Shown here piece after piece: positions 1 through 9,560 of a stretch of 44,508 bases of DNA. Every line of letters starts with the position of its first letter. Within the stretch, counting starts at the first letter, position 1. The stretch is from contig CAJXZG010000040.1 of the NCBI GenBank assembly GCA_913063265.1, positions 1-44,508 on the forward strand, written 5' to 3'. The translations under genes were made by a program, and so were the position numbers. This DNA is from an uncultured Prolixibacteraceae bacterium (GTDB lineage Bacteria > Bacteroidota > Bacteroidia > Bacteroidales > Prolixibacteraceae). Under the pieces are notes generated by a model. That model made no database searches and was not told where the DNA came from. It saw nothing but the letters and a program-made list of their open reading frames with translations.

Positions 1-798
1 TTTTCGATAATGGGATTATTTCCGCCTTTTATCGGAGCCGAAGCAGGTGTATTTATGCACCAAAGAAATGGAGATAAATGGAAATCTAAGAAGGCTCTGG
101 AATTGCCTTTTGCCCATCGCTGCGAAATCATCAATAAAAATGGAGTAAACTACCTGTTTGCAGCTTCGGTAAGTAAATACAAAGCTAATCCTGAAGATTG
201 GTCAAAACCCGGAGAAATGCATTTGGTAAAACTTTCTGATAAAGCTGAACTGCCCTTAAAATCTGAAATAATAGATAAAAGCCTGACAAGAAACCACGGA
301 ATGTTACGCTCTGATATTTTGGGTGAAGAATTGCTTTTTATCTCGGGAGCCGAAGGAATTTTCTATTTTGAAATGGAACAAGATAATTGGGCAAAGAAAC
401 AGTTTTTTGACAAAGAAGTAAGCGAATTTGGCTTTGTGGATTTGGATAATGACGGTCAAAAGGAGTTGGTTACCATTGAACCTTTTCATGGCGAAACTTT
501 AAATGTATACAAAAAAAATGATGGGAAATGGGAACTTCAATTCAGCGATACGCTTTCTTTTGGTCATGGTTTAAGCTGTGGCATTTTTAATGGTGAACCG
601 ATAATTGTTGTGGGTAGCCGAAGAGGTTCTTATGCCCTCGATTTGTTTAAAATAAAAGACAAAGAAAACTGGAAGTTTAGCAGAAAATGTATTGAAGAAG
701 ATGCCGGTCCAACCCAAACCCAGGTTTTTTCTGCCAATAGAAAAGATTATATTTTGAGTGCTAACCAAAAGAAGAATGAGGTAGTTTTGTATTATTAA
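1..798 (+). CDS. FG-GAP/VCBS-repeat protein, C-terminal part (5' end outside window)
   Basis: The reading frame is open from base 1 (Phe-Ser-Ile precede the first in-window Met at 10), so the gene almost certainly starts upstream and only about 265 C-terminal residues are seen. The visible part looks like a beta-propeller: alternating short strands with an acidic loop (VDLDNDGQKELV, about residue 141) typical of FG-GAP/VCBS repeats, which usually bind calcium and sit outside the cytoplasm. Related propellers in Bacteroidota are often secreted and appear in polysaccharide-utilisation regions. No catalytic motif is visible, so enzymatic activity cannot be assigned. The gene converges on the GarR-like gene, with a strong hairpin between them. 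Confidence 0.6.
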   Translation, partial: FSIMGLFPPFIGAEAGVFMHQRNGDKWKSKKALELPFAHRCEIINKNGVNYLFAASVSKYKANPEDWSKPGEMHLVKLSDKAELPLKSEIIDKSLTRNHGMLRSDILGEELLFISGAEGIFYFEMEQDNWAKKQFFDKEVSEFGFVDLDNDGQKELVTIEPFHGETLNVYKKNDGKWELQFSDTLSFGHGLSCGIFNGEPIIVVGSRRGSYALDLFKIKDKENWKFSRKCIEEDAGPTQTQVFSANRKDYILSANQKKNEVVLYY

Positions 799-809
799 TT
801 TAGAGTATA

Positions 810-840
810 TTGAGGGCTTCACTTAGAGTGAAACCCTCAA
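810..840. terminator. Perfect hairpin between convergent genes
   Basis: TTGAGGG (810-816) pairs with CCCTCAA (834-840) and TTCACT pairs with AGTGAA inside it, around a TAG loop; only one C/A mismatch interrupts the stem. It sits between the two convergent stops at 798 and 847 and probably serves as a bidirectional terminator. Neither flank carries a long T-tract, so a purely intrinsic mechanism is less certain. Confidence 0.55.
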
Positions 841-846
841 TAAAAA

Positions 847-1749
847 CTATTTTCTCTTCACTTCAACATTAGCCAGTTTTTCCCAGTATTGAATCAATCC
901 GCCATGGTCGTGCTCTGCTTTGCCATCGGCTTTTAAGGCTTTCATATATTCCATTATTTGTACTGTTAAAGGAATTGGGGCATCAATTTCAAGTGCCGTG
1001 TCGCGAACATTCAGCAAATCTTTTGTATGCATTCTTATGGGGCCGCCGGGTTTAAAATTACGATCCAAAATCAACGGCATTTTTGCATCCAAAACAGTGC
1101 TGCCTGCCAATCCTCCCCGAATTGCCTGGAAAACTTTTTCGGCATCAACACCGGCTTTTTCGGCAAAAACCATAGCCTCACCCACAGAAGCCAGATGCAT
1201 CGCCACCATAATCTGGTTGGCCAGTTTACAAATATTTCCGCTGCCAATTTCCCCGATCAGCACTGCCGAAGCTCCCATTGCTAAAAGAATATCTTTTACA
1301 CTTTCAAAAACTTCTTCTTTCCCGCCTACCATAATCGAAAGGGTACCGTCAATAGCTTTTGGTTCTCCGCCGCTAACCGGAGCATCCAACATTTCTACTT
1401 CTTTTGTCAATGCAAGACCAGCAACCTTTTTAGCCGTAATAGGTGAAATCGAACTCATATCAATAATTACCGTGCCCGATTTTGCCCCTTGCAAAACTCC
1501 TTTTTCACCTGTAATTACATCTTCTACCTGGGGAGAATTAGGCAACATGGTAATAACTACGTCACTATTTTCCGCCACATGTTTTGGAGATTCACCGCGC
1601 AAAGCACCTGCCTGTATAACTTCGTTTAAAGATTTCGGATTGATATCAAGGGCCATAAGCGAATAACCCGCTTTCAGGAGATTTAACGACATGGGTTTCC
1701 CCATTACTCCCAGCCCGATAAAACCGATTTTTTTAGTTTGATTTTGCAT
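847..1749 (-). CDS. garR: GarR-type 2-hydroxy-3-oxopropionate reductase / beta-hydroxyacid dehydrogenase
   Basis: This 300-residue protein matches the beta-hydroxyacid dehydrogenase family in length and layout. A Rossmann motif GFIGLGVMGKPM lies at residues 9-20, the substrate-binding DAPVSGG at 122-128, and the catalytic lysine at K175 in GSGNICKLANQ. The usual reaction is NAD(P)H-dependent reduction of tartronate semialdehyde to D-glycerate; 3-hydroxyisobutyrate dehydrogenase is the main alternative and cannot be excluded by eye. There is no signal peptide, so it should be cytoplasmic. It is transcribed alone on the minus strand, separated from the divergent S41 peptidase gene by 217 bp. 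The start is chosen because the Rossmann fold begins eight residues in. Confidence 0.8.
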   Translation of the reverse strand: MQNQTKKIGFIGLGVMGKPMSLNLLKAGYSLMALDINPKSLNEVIQAGALRGESPKHVAENSDVVITMLPNSPQVEDVITGEKGVLQGAKSGTVIIDMSSISPITAKKVAGLALTKEVEMLDAPVSGGEPKAIDGTLSIMVGGKEEVFESVKDILLAMGASAVLIGEIGSGNICKLANQIMVAMHLASVGEAMVFAEKAGVDAEKVFQAIRGGLAGSTVLDAKMPLILDRNFKPGGPIRMHTKDLLNVRDTALEIDAPIPLTVQIMEYMKALKADGKAEHDHGGLIQYWEKLANVEVKRK

Positions 1750-1966
1750 AGCTTCTAATTGGTATTTTTGGATTATAAAAACATCCTAAGATAGGTAAAT
1801 AATTCATCACAAAATTTAATTTTTTTGGCTATAAACAGTCCGGATTGCTGTTTTGACATAAAGTTTCATTTTTGTGCGTTCTGGCTACCAATACTTTACG
1901 TTGGTCTATTTAATTCTTTTTTAAGGAGGGTATGTCTTAATTTTATGTTGAGAAAAGAAAAAAGCC

Positions 1967-3634
1967 ATGAAAACAAAAGCCATTAAAACAGCAATTTTTA
2001 TTCTTTCCTTAATTTATATGTTTCCTGATTTTGGATTTTGCCAATCAAAAATTTTAGGAAAATGGGAAGGAAAATTTATGAACGATTTCAAAACCATTCT
2101 TGAGATCGACCAAAGTAATAATAAGGGATATGTGGGCAAAATTATCATGTTTAGCGGAAATGATATTATTCAGAATGATCCAATCTCAAATATCCGGATT
2201 GAGCAAAATACGGTATCCTTTCGAATTGAAGCTAAAGAAACAGATTTTAAAGGAGAATTAAATGCAAAAGACACAGAGCTAAAAGGTGTGTTTATTTTCC
2301 CGGACCAATCAGAACATCCAATCCATCTTACAAAAAATGCTCTTGAAAGTTCTGCTGCAGAAGTAGAACCTAAATCTTTTCGTGAACTAAAACATCATAA
2401 ATACAGTGTTGAGGAACTACAGCAGGATTATCATTTTTTACTTGATAAAATAAGGGAATATCATCCGCAACTATATTCCTGTATTTCAAAAAAGGATTTT
2501 GAGATTCTGGTGAGAAATACAGAGGCCAAAATCAATACAGAATTTACACTTTCTGAATTTTTTATTCTAATATCACCTGTCGTAGAATCGATAAAATGTA
2601 GTCATACAGGAATACGCTTACCGTCGGATTATGAATCTTTAAACCAACAAAATGGAAATTATCTCCCCTTTGAAGTATTTTTTGATGGTCAAAAATTTTA
2701 TTATTTAAAATCAATTGAGTCATGCGATACAAATCTAATCCCCGGTGACGAAATTGTAAGTATTAACCAGCTTCCTGTTTCAGAAATAAAAAATCTGCTG
2801 TACTCTTTTATCCCGGTAGAAGGTCAAAATAAGTCAACAAAAATTTATCAGATAAATCAAAACTTTAATTCCATTTTTAACCTGATTGACGATTCGAATC
2901 AATTTCAAATCGTTACACTCAGGAACGGTAAAATCATAAAAAGTACAGTCCAGGCCTGTGCTTTGAATAAGCCTGGAATTACTAAAAAAGAAAAAAATCG
3001 TATCCCGCTTAATTTTTATATAGACAAAAAAATCAATTTGGGAATATTAGAAATTAATTCGTTTATGTTTGGAGATATAAATCAATACATTCAGGAAATG
3101 GATGGTATATTTAAAACTTTACAAACTGAGAATGTTAATCAATTGCTAATAGATTTGCGGGGTAATCAGGGCGGACATCCGATATTTGCTGCCCAACTTT
3201 TGTCGTACCTGGTTGACAGTGATTTTGTTTATTTTAAAAGAAATGAAGACGTTCCCGATTTCGAACCACTTTATAATCCTATGCAAGCCAGCACAATTCG
3301 ATTTGACGGTAACGTATTTGTTTGGTTGGATGGCGGTTGCTTATCCACAAGCGGGCATTTAATATCTTTGATAAAATATCACACTCCGGCTGTTTTTATA
3401 GGACAAAAGCCGGGTAGCACTTACCGATGTAACGATTTAAGTATCAAGAAAACTTTACCTAATACAAAAATTGAAGTCAATATTCCCCGCACAACATTCG
3501 AAACAGCTGTTGCAGACTATTTTGAATCGCATCCTTTTGAAGTGGATTTTATAATTGAATATTCGATAATTGATCTTTTATCTGGAAGGGATTTATATCT
3601 GGATTTCCTGAAATCCAATTTGCTTCAACCATAA
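1967..3634 (+). CDS. Secreted S41 family (tail-specific protease-like) peptidase
   Basis: A Sec signal peptide (hydrophobic residues about 8-25, ending FGFCQS) is followed by a lipocalin-like beta domain of about 90 residues (ILGKWEGKF onward), a helical linker, a PDZ-like segment (LIPGDEIVSINQLPV) and an S41 catalytic core. In the core, LLIDLRGNQGG is the typical strand-turn, and CLSTSGH (458-464) matches the nucleophile loop, with Ser460 the likely catalytic residue. It therefore probably cleaves peptides in the periplasm or outside the cell. The combination of beta-barrel-like N-domain and S41 core is common in Bacteroidota but its substrates are unknown. Monocistronic: a hairpin terminator follows directly. 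Confidence 0.8.
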   Translation: MKTKAIKTAIFILSLIYMFPDFGFCQSKILGKWEGKFMNDFKTILEIDQSNNKGYVGKIIMFSGNDIIQNDPISNIRIEQNTVSFRIEAKETDFKGELNAKDTELKGVFIFPDQSEHPIHLTKNALESSAAEVEPKSFRELKHHKYSVEELQQDYHFLLDKIREYHPQLYSCISKKDFEILVRNTEAKINTEFTLSEFFILISPVVESIKCSHTGIRLPSDYESLNQQNGNYLPFEVFFDGQKFYYLKSIESCDTNLIPGDEIVSINQLPVSEIKNLLYSFIPVEGQNKSTKIYQINQNFNSIFNLIDDSNQFQIVTLRNGKIIKSTVQACALNKPGITKKEKNRIPLNFYIDKKINLGILEINSFMFGDINQYIQEMDGIFKTLQTENVNQLLIDLRGNQGGHPIFAAQLLSYLVDSDFVYFKRNEDVPDFEPLYNPMQASTIRFDGNVFVWLDGGCLSTSGHLISLIKYHTPAVFIGQKPGSTYRCNDLSIKKTLPNTKIEVNIPRTTFETAVADYFESHPFEVDFIIEYSIIDLLSGRDLYLDFLKSNLLQP

Positions 3635-3673
3635 AAAAAGAGCTAAATGATTTTAATCAAATAACTCTTTTTT
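3634..3673. terminator. Bidirectional intrinsic terminator
   Basis: AAAAAAGAG (3634-3642) pairs with CTCTTTTTT (3665-3673), and TGATT/AATCA pair inside. It lies between the convergent S41 peptidase and molybdenum-hydroxylase genes and offers an A-tract/T-tract stem on both strands. Confidence 0.75.
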
Positions 3674-3691
3674 GTTTTAACCAAAAGTAAT

Positions 3692-5839
3692 TTAACCTTT
3701 TTTGAGTGCAGCCAATACTCTTTCTCTGGTAATTGGCATTCTGAAAACACGGGCGCCACACGCATCGAAAACAGCATTGGCAACAGCGCCTCCAACACTT
3801 ATAATTGCGGGCTCACCTCCACCTTGAGGAGGTTCATCCACCGCATCTACTGAATGTGACTCAATTATTTCAGGAATAGTTGAGAACAAGGGTAAATCGT
3901 AATTTCCAAAACTGTTTGTTTTTACTTCTCCCCAGTCAAATTCAACATCTTCAGAGAGTGTATAACCCAATCCCATATTTACACATCCTTCAGCTTGTAT
4001 AGCAGTTCCTTGTGGATTAATAACCTGACCCATATCCTGACCCACAACGGCACGAACAACTTTTACTTCACCTGAATCAGAATTTACCCTGACTTCAACA
4101 ATAATGGTAACCAATGTTCCGGCATCCGTTCCAACGGCTATGCCGCGTCCTTTGCCTTTCTCAGGTTTCCAGTCTTTCCAACCGAATTTTTCTGCAGCAA
4201 GCTTTAATGACCGAACCGCTCTATTGTCGCTCATATTTTTTAAGCGGAATTCCAAAGGATCCATCCCGATACTATGAGCCATAATATCTATCTGTGATTC
4301 ACGTGCAAAAGTGTTGGTTGGATTTCCCGGAGCCCTCCATGCACCTGTAAAAAACGGGTGTACCCCATTTTTATCGAGGGTTGTTGTTTTATGATTTGGA
4401 ACACCATAAAAAAGTTCTGTTCCCCGGGCCCCTGCACAATAAGTATTAAAATCAAAAAATTTTATTGTTCCATCTTTGCTAATACCTGAGTTTATTTTTA
4501 CCACCGCCGCAGGTTTAAATCTGTCGTACATAAATTCTTCCTGACGGCTCCACATTAGCTGAACAGGTGTGCCTTCAACCATTTTAGCAATCCGCGCAAC
4601 TTCATTGGCTTGTTGGTTATAAATTTTACCTCCAAACCCACCTCCCAGAAATATCTGTTTTACATGTACTTTTTCTAAAGGCATATCTAATAATTCCGAC
4701 ACTTCTCTTCTTGTACCAAAAGGAGTTTGTGTAGATGCCCACATTGTTAATTTTCCATTTTCAAGAATAGCTGTGGCTGCATGCGGCTCCATAGACGCAT
4801 GTGCTTTATAACCATCATGATATTCATGTTCAAATAATAACTCAGATTCTTTTTTACCATTTTCTATATTCCCGCCCTCATGTCTAACATTTCCTTCGGT
4901 TGCGGTTTTCAAAATATGTTCAAAAATGGTTTCGTTGTCCGCTTTTGATGCAGGTACTTCCCATTCTGCTTTTATTGCCTGAACGGCCTTTTCAGCAATT
5001 TCAGGATGTTCGTGAAGAACCACAATAAAATCATCTTCGCGTTTTATCTGAACTCCATTAACAGCTTCTGCAGCCGAAATATCCACAGATAAAAGTTTGG
5101 AATCATGTGCCGGTGGGCGTAAAATTTTTGCATACAACATTCCCGGTAATTGGATATCTGCTGAATACAATGCTTTCCCGGTTACCTTTTGTACTCCGTC
5201 CATTCGGTTGTAAGACTTTCCAACAATATTAAATTCACCGGGTTGTTTCAGCTTTGGTTTTTCGCTAATTGTTTGAACAATTTTTTTCCCTTTGGAAAGT
5301 TCGGCATATGTAACTTTTTTATCGGAATCTGATTTATCAAAGATTATACCCTCTTTTGCCACCAGCTGATTAACCGGTATTTCAAGTTTTTCTGATGCCA
5401 GTAACTTTAAAACTTCACGGGCTTCAGCTGCTGCTGCTCTAATTAAAGGATCATGAAACCGGGTAGTCATGGAGCCCCAGGTGCCATTGTCATGAGGAAC
5501 CAGTGCAGTATCTCCCATAATCATATTCACTTTATCAAGCTCTACTTCCAGTTCATCGGCAAGTACCTGTGCCAGTGAGGTATTAATACCTTGCCCCATT
5601 TCAATTTTCCCGGAATAACAATCAACACGTCCATCTTCTTTTACACGCAAAAAAGCATTAAAATCTGATGACTCATTTCCATTGCTTGTTTTACATCCTG
5701 TTAAAAATCCAAGCTGGCTTAAAGAGAAAACAATTATGATTCCACCTCCCAGATTTTTAATGAAATCGCGCCTGTCAATTTTTCCCGGAATTTCATTTAC
5801 ATCGTCAAAATAATATTTGTTTATTTGATCTGGTTTCAT
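3692..5839 (-). CDS. Molybdopterin-binding subunit of an IorB-like aldehyde/N-heterocycle oxidoreductase
   Basis: The N-terminus carries a twin-arginine motif (RRDFIKN, about residue 23) and a hydrophobic stretch ending LTGC, so it looks like a Tat-exported, possibly lipidated enzyme. The rest matches the xanthine dehydrogenase-family Mo subunit of the isoquinoline 1-oxidoreductase beta type: GQGINTSLAQ early, GGGFGGK, GAWRAPG, GQDMGQVINPQG, and the catalytic glutamate E676 in GGGEPAI. This family hydroxylates aldehydes or N-heterocycles and passes electrons to a separate 2Fe-2S subunit and then usually to a cytochrome, without a FAD subunit. The 2Fe-2S subunit is encoded immediately upstream with a 4-bp overlap. 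The substrate is unknown; the adjacent sugar genes hint at a sugar-aldehyde but that is speculation. Confidence 0.85.
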   Translation of the reverse strand: MKPDQINKYYFDDVNEIPGKIDRRDFIKNLGGGIIIVFSLSQLGFLTGCKTSNGNESSDFNAFLRVKEDGRVDCYSGKIEMGQGINTSLAQVLADELEVELDKVNMIMGDTALVPHDNGTWGSMTTRFHDPLIRAAAAEAREVLKLLASEKLEIPVNQLVAKEGIIFDKSDSDKKVTYAELSKGKKIVQTISEKPKLKQPGEFNIVGKSYNRMDGVQKVTGKALYSADIQLPGMLYAKILRPPAHDSKLLSVDISAAEAVNGVQIKREDDFIVVLHEHPEIAEKAVQAIKAEWEVPASKADNETIFEHILKTATEGNVRHEGGNIENGKKESELLFEHEYHDGYKAHASMEPHAATAILENGKLTMWASTQTPFGTRREVSELLDMPLEKVHVKQIFLGGGFGGKIYNQQANEVARIAKMVEGTPVQLMWSRQEEFMYDRFKPAAVVKINSGISKDGTIKFFDFNTYCAGARGTELFYGVPNHKTTTLDKNGVHPFFTGAWRAPGNPTNTFARESQIDIMAHSIGMDPLEFRLKNMSDNRAVRSLKLAAEKFGWKDWKPEKGKGRGIAVGTDAGTLVTIIVEVRVNSDSGEVKVVRAVVGQDMGQVINPQGTAIQAEGCVNMGLGYTLSEDVEFDWGEVKTNSFGNYDLPLFSTIPEIIESHSVDAVDEPPQGGGEPAIISVGGAVANAVFDACGARVFRMPITRERVLAALKKG

Positions 5840-6318
5840 GGCTGTGGTTCTCCTTTCATTGCTTTTGATGCTGACTCAATTGCCTTGATAATTCGGGTAT
5901 GTGCACCACAGCGACAAAGATTATCTTCCATTCCTTCAATTATTTCCTGTCTGGTTGGCTCGGGATTGTTATTCAGAAGATCCACAGCATTCATAATCAT
6001 TCCCGGAGTGCAATAACCACATTGTAAGGCATCGTTTTCTACAAAAGCCTGCTGTACCGGGTGGAGTTGGTCATCCTTGGCCAGGCCTTCGATTGTAATT
6101 ACTCTTGACCCGGCAACATCTTCCATAAAAATTCCACATGATCGTACAGCCTGGTCATTCATTAAGACTGTACAAGAACCGCATAAGCCTTCACCACAAC
6201 CATACTTTGTTCCTGTAAGACTTAATTGTGTGCGCAGAACCCAGAGCAGGGTCTGATCTTTTTCTGTCTGAACTTCAACTTGTTTTCCGTTCAACTCGAA
6301 TTTTACATTTATTGGCAT
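5836..6318 (-). CDS. (2Fe-2S)-binding subunit of the Mo hydroxylase (IorA-like)
   Basis: This 160-residue protein has the standard two-cluster architecture. The plant-type ferredoxin cluster uses C41, C46, C49 and C61; the second, all-helical cluster uses C100, C103, C135 and C137 (QCGYC and CRC motifs). It transfers electrons from the Mo centre of the partner subunit to an external acceptor. Its TGA stop overlaps the ATG of the Mo subunit (5836-5839), implying translational coupling. It has no signal of its own, so it probably leaves the cell folded and bound to the Tat-bearing Mo subunit, as is known for related complexes. Confidence 0.88.
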   Translation of the reverse strand: MPINVKFELNGKQVEVQTEKDQTLLWVLRTQLSLTGTKYGCGEGLCGSCTVLMNDQAVRSCGIFMEDVAGSRVITIEGLAKDDQLHPVQQAFVENDALQCGYCTPGMIMNAVDLLNNNPEPTRQEIIEGMEDNLCRCGAHTRIIKAIESASKAMKGEPQP

Positions 6319-6527
6319 AGTTTTTAAAATTGATTATTGGCATCTAAACAAAATGGTAATCAAATCTTTTTAAAAGATCAGTTTAAGTTTACCATAGCGA
6401 TAGAAACAAAGTTAACCAATTTCAAATGAATTTCAACTTTACAAGTTGTTTGAATTTATTATGGAAAAAGAATACATTACAGACAAAGCCATTAGGAATA
6501 TTTCTCTACTCTTATGACTTTCAACAC

Positions 6528-7871
6528 TTAAACAATATAAGGTTTTCTCATTTCGCGGTTAAACAATTGGTTGGCCTCAACATCATTTTCGATTTCACCT
6601 TTGATGGGATCCCAGGTTATTTTTCGAGCAGTACGAATCGCAATATCGCCCATATGGCTGATACAATCAGAAAGAATAGCCTCGTCAACCGGATTAGTTT
6701 CTGTGATATTTCCTTTAATAACGTCGACAAACATTTGCCCAAAAGAATTTGCATCGCTTTGTAATGCTTGTAATTTAGCCTGTACTTCGGGATTATTTGA
6801 TTCTACTGAATCCCGGCTTAAGGATAACCAACCTTTACTTCCATAAAAAGTTGTCCCGTTTCCCTCATGTTTGGTTCGATGATCCATCATTTTTGTTTCG
6901 TAAGCCATATCTGTACTTACAAAATGAACTTTTATTCCGGAATCATATTTAAGGTTTACATTCCAACTTAAAATGTTATTGTACATGCCTCCTGGTGCCC
7001 AGTATTTACCGGTTCCTTCGCAAGTATATTTCCCTGATAATTTGTCATTTAATCCCCAAATCATTATATCCAGAGGATGTGCTCCCCAACCACCTAAGAA
7101 ACCAATGCTATAATCATACTGAAACCAGGAACTGTTGTTGGTCACACGATCAGGACAATATGAATTTAATGGAGCAGGACCAGTCCATTTATCAAAATCA
7201 AAATCGTCCGGTACCGGCACTTCGTTGCAAACCGGATTTGGCACATCATTTTTTCCCGGCGACCAAACATCAACTTTTTCAATTTCACCTATTACACCCT
7301 CTTTTATCATTTCAATACCAACTTTCATATGGCCTTGTGCCCGCTGTTGAGTTGCATAGTGAAAATGTACCTTATTTGAAGCCAGTTCCTTTTCCAGAAT
7401 TTTGAAATTCCTGTAACTTAAACCCAGAGGCTTGGCTAACATCACATGTTTACCTGCACGGGCAGTATGAATGGCTAAAGGAACATGCCAGTGATCCGGC
7501 GTTACAATGGTAACGGCATCAATATCCTCTCTTTCTAAAACTTCTTCGAAATGAAGATAGGATTTACATTTTGGAGCTTTTCTTCCTCTTTCTTTATTTT
7601 GATTATTTATATGGTAAGCCGATGCTTCTCTTCTTTGTTGAAAGGGATCGCAGGTTGCAACGGAGTATGATGTTTCCAGCGGAATCCAATAATTTTTCAA
7701 TTCGGCCTGACCTTGAGAACCCACACCAATATGGGCAATATGGATTTTATCGCTCGGTGCTGAACCTGGTGCACAGGACTTTAAAATTGTAGGTGCAATG
7801 ATAGCTCCTGAAATTCCGATAGAAGAGTTCAGGATAAATTTTCTTCTTGAAAGTTTAGATTTATTGTTCAT
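6528..7871 (-). CDS. Tat-exported Gfo/Idh/MocA family oxidoreductase
   Basis: A twin-arginine signal (SRRKFILNSS, residues about 8-17) with a Cys after the hydrophobic core (ILKSCAPG) suggests Tat export and perhaps a lipid anchor. A Rossmann motif (HIGVGSQGQAEL) and a conserved KPLGLS segment, equivalent to the EKP motif of the family, bind NAD(P). GGWGAHPLDIMIWG contains the HxxD pair seen near the active site. Exported members of this family in Bacteroidota are thought to keep the cofactor tightly bound and act on glycosides or sugar lactones. It is the last gene of a three-gene minus-strand operon, two bases after the ThuA gene stop. Confidence 0.85.
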   Translation of the reverse strand: MNNKSKLSRRKFILNSSIGISGAIIAPTILKSCAPGSAPSDKIHIAHIGVGSQGQAELKNYWIPLETSYSVATCDPFQQRREASAYHINNQNKERGRKAPKCKSYLHFEEVLEREDIDAVTIVTPDHWHVPLAIHTARAGKHVMLAKPLGLSYRNFKILEKELASNKVHFHYATQQRAQGHMKVGIEMIKEGVIGEIEKVDVWSPGKNDVPNPVCNEVPVPDDFDFDKWTGPAPLNSYCPDRVTNNSSWFQYDYSIGFLGGWGAHPLDIMIWGLNDKLSGKYTCEGTGKYWAPGGMYNNILSWNVNLKYDSGIKVHFVSTDMAYETKMMDHRTKHEGNGTTFYGSKGWLSLSRDSVESNNPEVQAKLQALQSDANSFGQMFVDVIKGNITETNPVDEAILSDCISHMGDIAIRTARKITWDPIKGEIENDVEANQLFNREMRKPYIV

Positions 7872-7873
7872 GA

Positions 7874-9532
7874 TTATTGATTTTGTTTATACAGTTCAAA
7901 TTCTTTTTCCAATTCGGAAGATGGTATGTTTCCCTTGTAATGTTTAATTCTATATTTTAATTGAAGGCTTTCATTTATTAGAAGCAACAATGGTTTGTGG
8001 TAAATATAGGCCGGGCTGAAAAAGTAAAACGGGTGATCTTCATAATCCAAAGCATACCATTCAGAACCGATTCTGTTTGTTTCGGGAGACACCATTATCT
8101 GTGTTCCGAAAGTATTGTCATCAATTCCTTTCATTCCCATATAAATCCAGTTGTTTATTTGCCCGTTTAACTTTGTTTCCTTACTGTAAATAAAAAAAGG
8201 CTCCATAAATCCCAGGTTAAAACGGATGGAAAGACCGGCATAACCTCCCCAGGATTGTCCTCCCGGTTCTCCCATTATTGGCGTCCTATTAATATCCACC
8301 GAATCTGCCAGAGCTTTAAAATCAAAAGAATAATCAAATGTCAGGCTAGCATCATTTTCTGGAGGATATATTTTAATGACTCTTTTTTCAGCCAAAACAT
8401 TTTTACCATTTACAGGATGATAAAAAATATCGAGTCTAATTTCTGCTGAAAAATCATCCTTTGGTACTAATTGAATTTTTGTAATTTCTGTAACTCCTTC
8501 CGAATGATAAGTTCCGTTTTGATACTCCCAGTAATTTACACCATTAATATATTTCCAAGAAAACCATTGCCCAACATGCCAGATGTGATCATCAGGACTT
8601 AAAGAAGTCAAATTATTTCTGCCCAAATATATCGGATGGAAAAATGGTTTACCATGTTTCTCGTTAAAGTTATACTGCCAAACGGTGTTTTTGTTGTTTA
8701 ATAATGTAAAAGTAGAATCGGTTTGTTCCCAGGAATATAGATTTCTATCTTCTTCTTTTGTTTTTAATTCACGGGGAATTTTCTGACTTACTTTTCCGGT
8801 TGCAGCCCATTCTGTTCCTCTTAACATTAGGGTTTGAAATCCTACATTCCGCATGGTGCGAACATCGTGACCAAGGATAGTATGAAACACTTTTCCTTTT
8901 CCAAACTCTTTTACAAAAATGGCAGGCTGATTTTTGATTTTCCTCTCAGAAATATCATCATTTGTTGCACTTCCTAAAACAGTAAATGACGAATTTACTT
9001 CTGCATTTACCCACAATTCATCAAAAATAAAAAAGCCGTTTAGCCCTTTGGTTATCGGATGATTGTCGTTTTGAATCAGGATCTGTGTTCTGCTGTTTTG
9101 ACCATGCCAGGTGCTGTCGACCCATGCACCTACAGAAATTTCTTTAAACTCCGGCCACTTATAAAATGCAGATGTTGAAGCATGAAATGTTACAAACCCA
9201 CCTCCGGTTTCGATAAAATTTAAAAGAGCAGTTTCCAGTTCTTTAGGCCAGCGAAGATCATTTTCAGGCCAGGAATTCCAATTGCTGACTACTACATCAA
9301 ATGTCTTCAAATCCGATTCTTTTAATGTGTCTGGTTTTTCGGTCAGTTTAACATCAAACAAACTTGTTTCTTCATACATTCTTTTCAGAAAATGCGACGT
9401 TGCCTCCCAATTATGGTTGTTGCTTCCACTTAGCAGCAATACCTCAACAGACTCAGGTTTTTGATTGGTTCGACATCCGTTTAGTAAAATCAATAGAAAA
9501 GGCAGTAACCAAAATTTGCTTAAAATCTTCAT
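7874..9532 (-). CDS. Lipoprotein with ThuA-like domain plus DUF6807 (PmoA-like) domain
   Basis: The N-terminus has a lipoprotein signal (LLILLNGC). Residues about 28-245 form a ThuA-like, glutamine-amidotransferase-fold domain: VEVLLLSGSNNHNW, ETGGGFVTFHAST and GKVFHTILGHD are the recognisable blocks. Residues about 260-550 match DUF6807, often auto-named 'PmoA', with the signature SPDDHIWHVGQW. ThuA proteins occur in trehalose and other disaccharide pathways; the fusion with DUF6807 is seen in Bacteroidota and Planctomycetes sugar loci. It has no link to methane monooxygenase despite the common label. It lies between a sugar isomerase and a Gfo/Idh/MocA enzyme, so a role in oxidised-sugar degradation is likely, but the reaction is not established. 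Confidence 0.75.
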   Translation of the reverse strand: MKILSKFWLLPFLLILLNGCRTNQKPESVEVLLLSGSNNHNWEATSHFLKRMYEETSLFDVKLTEKPDTLKESDLKTFDVVVSNWNSWPENDLRWPKELETALLNFIETGGGFVTFHASTSAFYKWPEFKEISVGAWVDSTWHGQNSRTQILIQNDNHPITKGLNGFFIFDELWVNAEVNSSFTVLGSATNDDISERKIKNQPAIFVKEFGKGKVFHTILGHDVRTMRNVGFQTLMLRGTEWAATGKVSQKIPRELKTKEEDRNLYSWEQTDSTFTLLNNKNTVWQYNFNEKHGKPFFHPIYLGRNNLTSLSPDDHIWHVGQWFSWKYINGVNYWEYQNGTYHSEGVTEITKIQLVPKDDFSAEIRLDIFYHPVNGKNVLAEKRVIKIYPPENDASLTFDYSFDFKALADSVDINRTPIMGEPGGQSWGGYAGLSIRFNLGFMEPFFIYSKETKLNGQINNWIYMGMKGIDDNTFGTQIMVSPETNRIGSEWYALDYEDHPFYFFSPAYIYHKPLLLLINESLQLKYRIKHYKGNIPSSELEKEFELYKQNQ

Positions 9533-9560
9533 ATCAAAAATGTTTGAACCAAGTTAGAAA

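Noticed and set aside
1922..1941. AAGGAGGG followed by a two-codon ATG frame, as a leader peptide
   Set aside because: Spacing to the ATG is one base and Bacteroidota do not rely on strong Shine-Dalgarno sequences; no regulatory structure seen.
7874..9532. 'PmoA' as a methane monooxygenase subunit
   Set aside because: DUF6807 is sometimes auto-labelled this way; the protein is a soluble lipoprotein in a sugar operon and lacks membrane helices.
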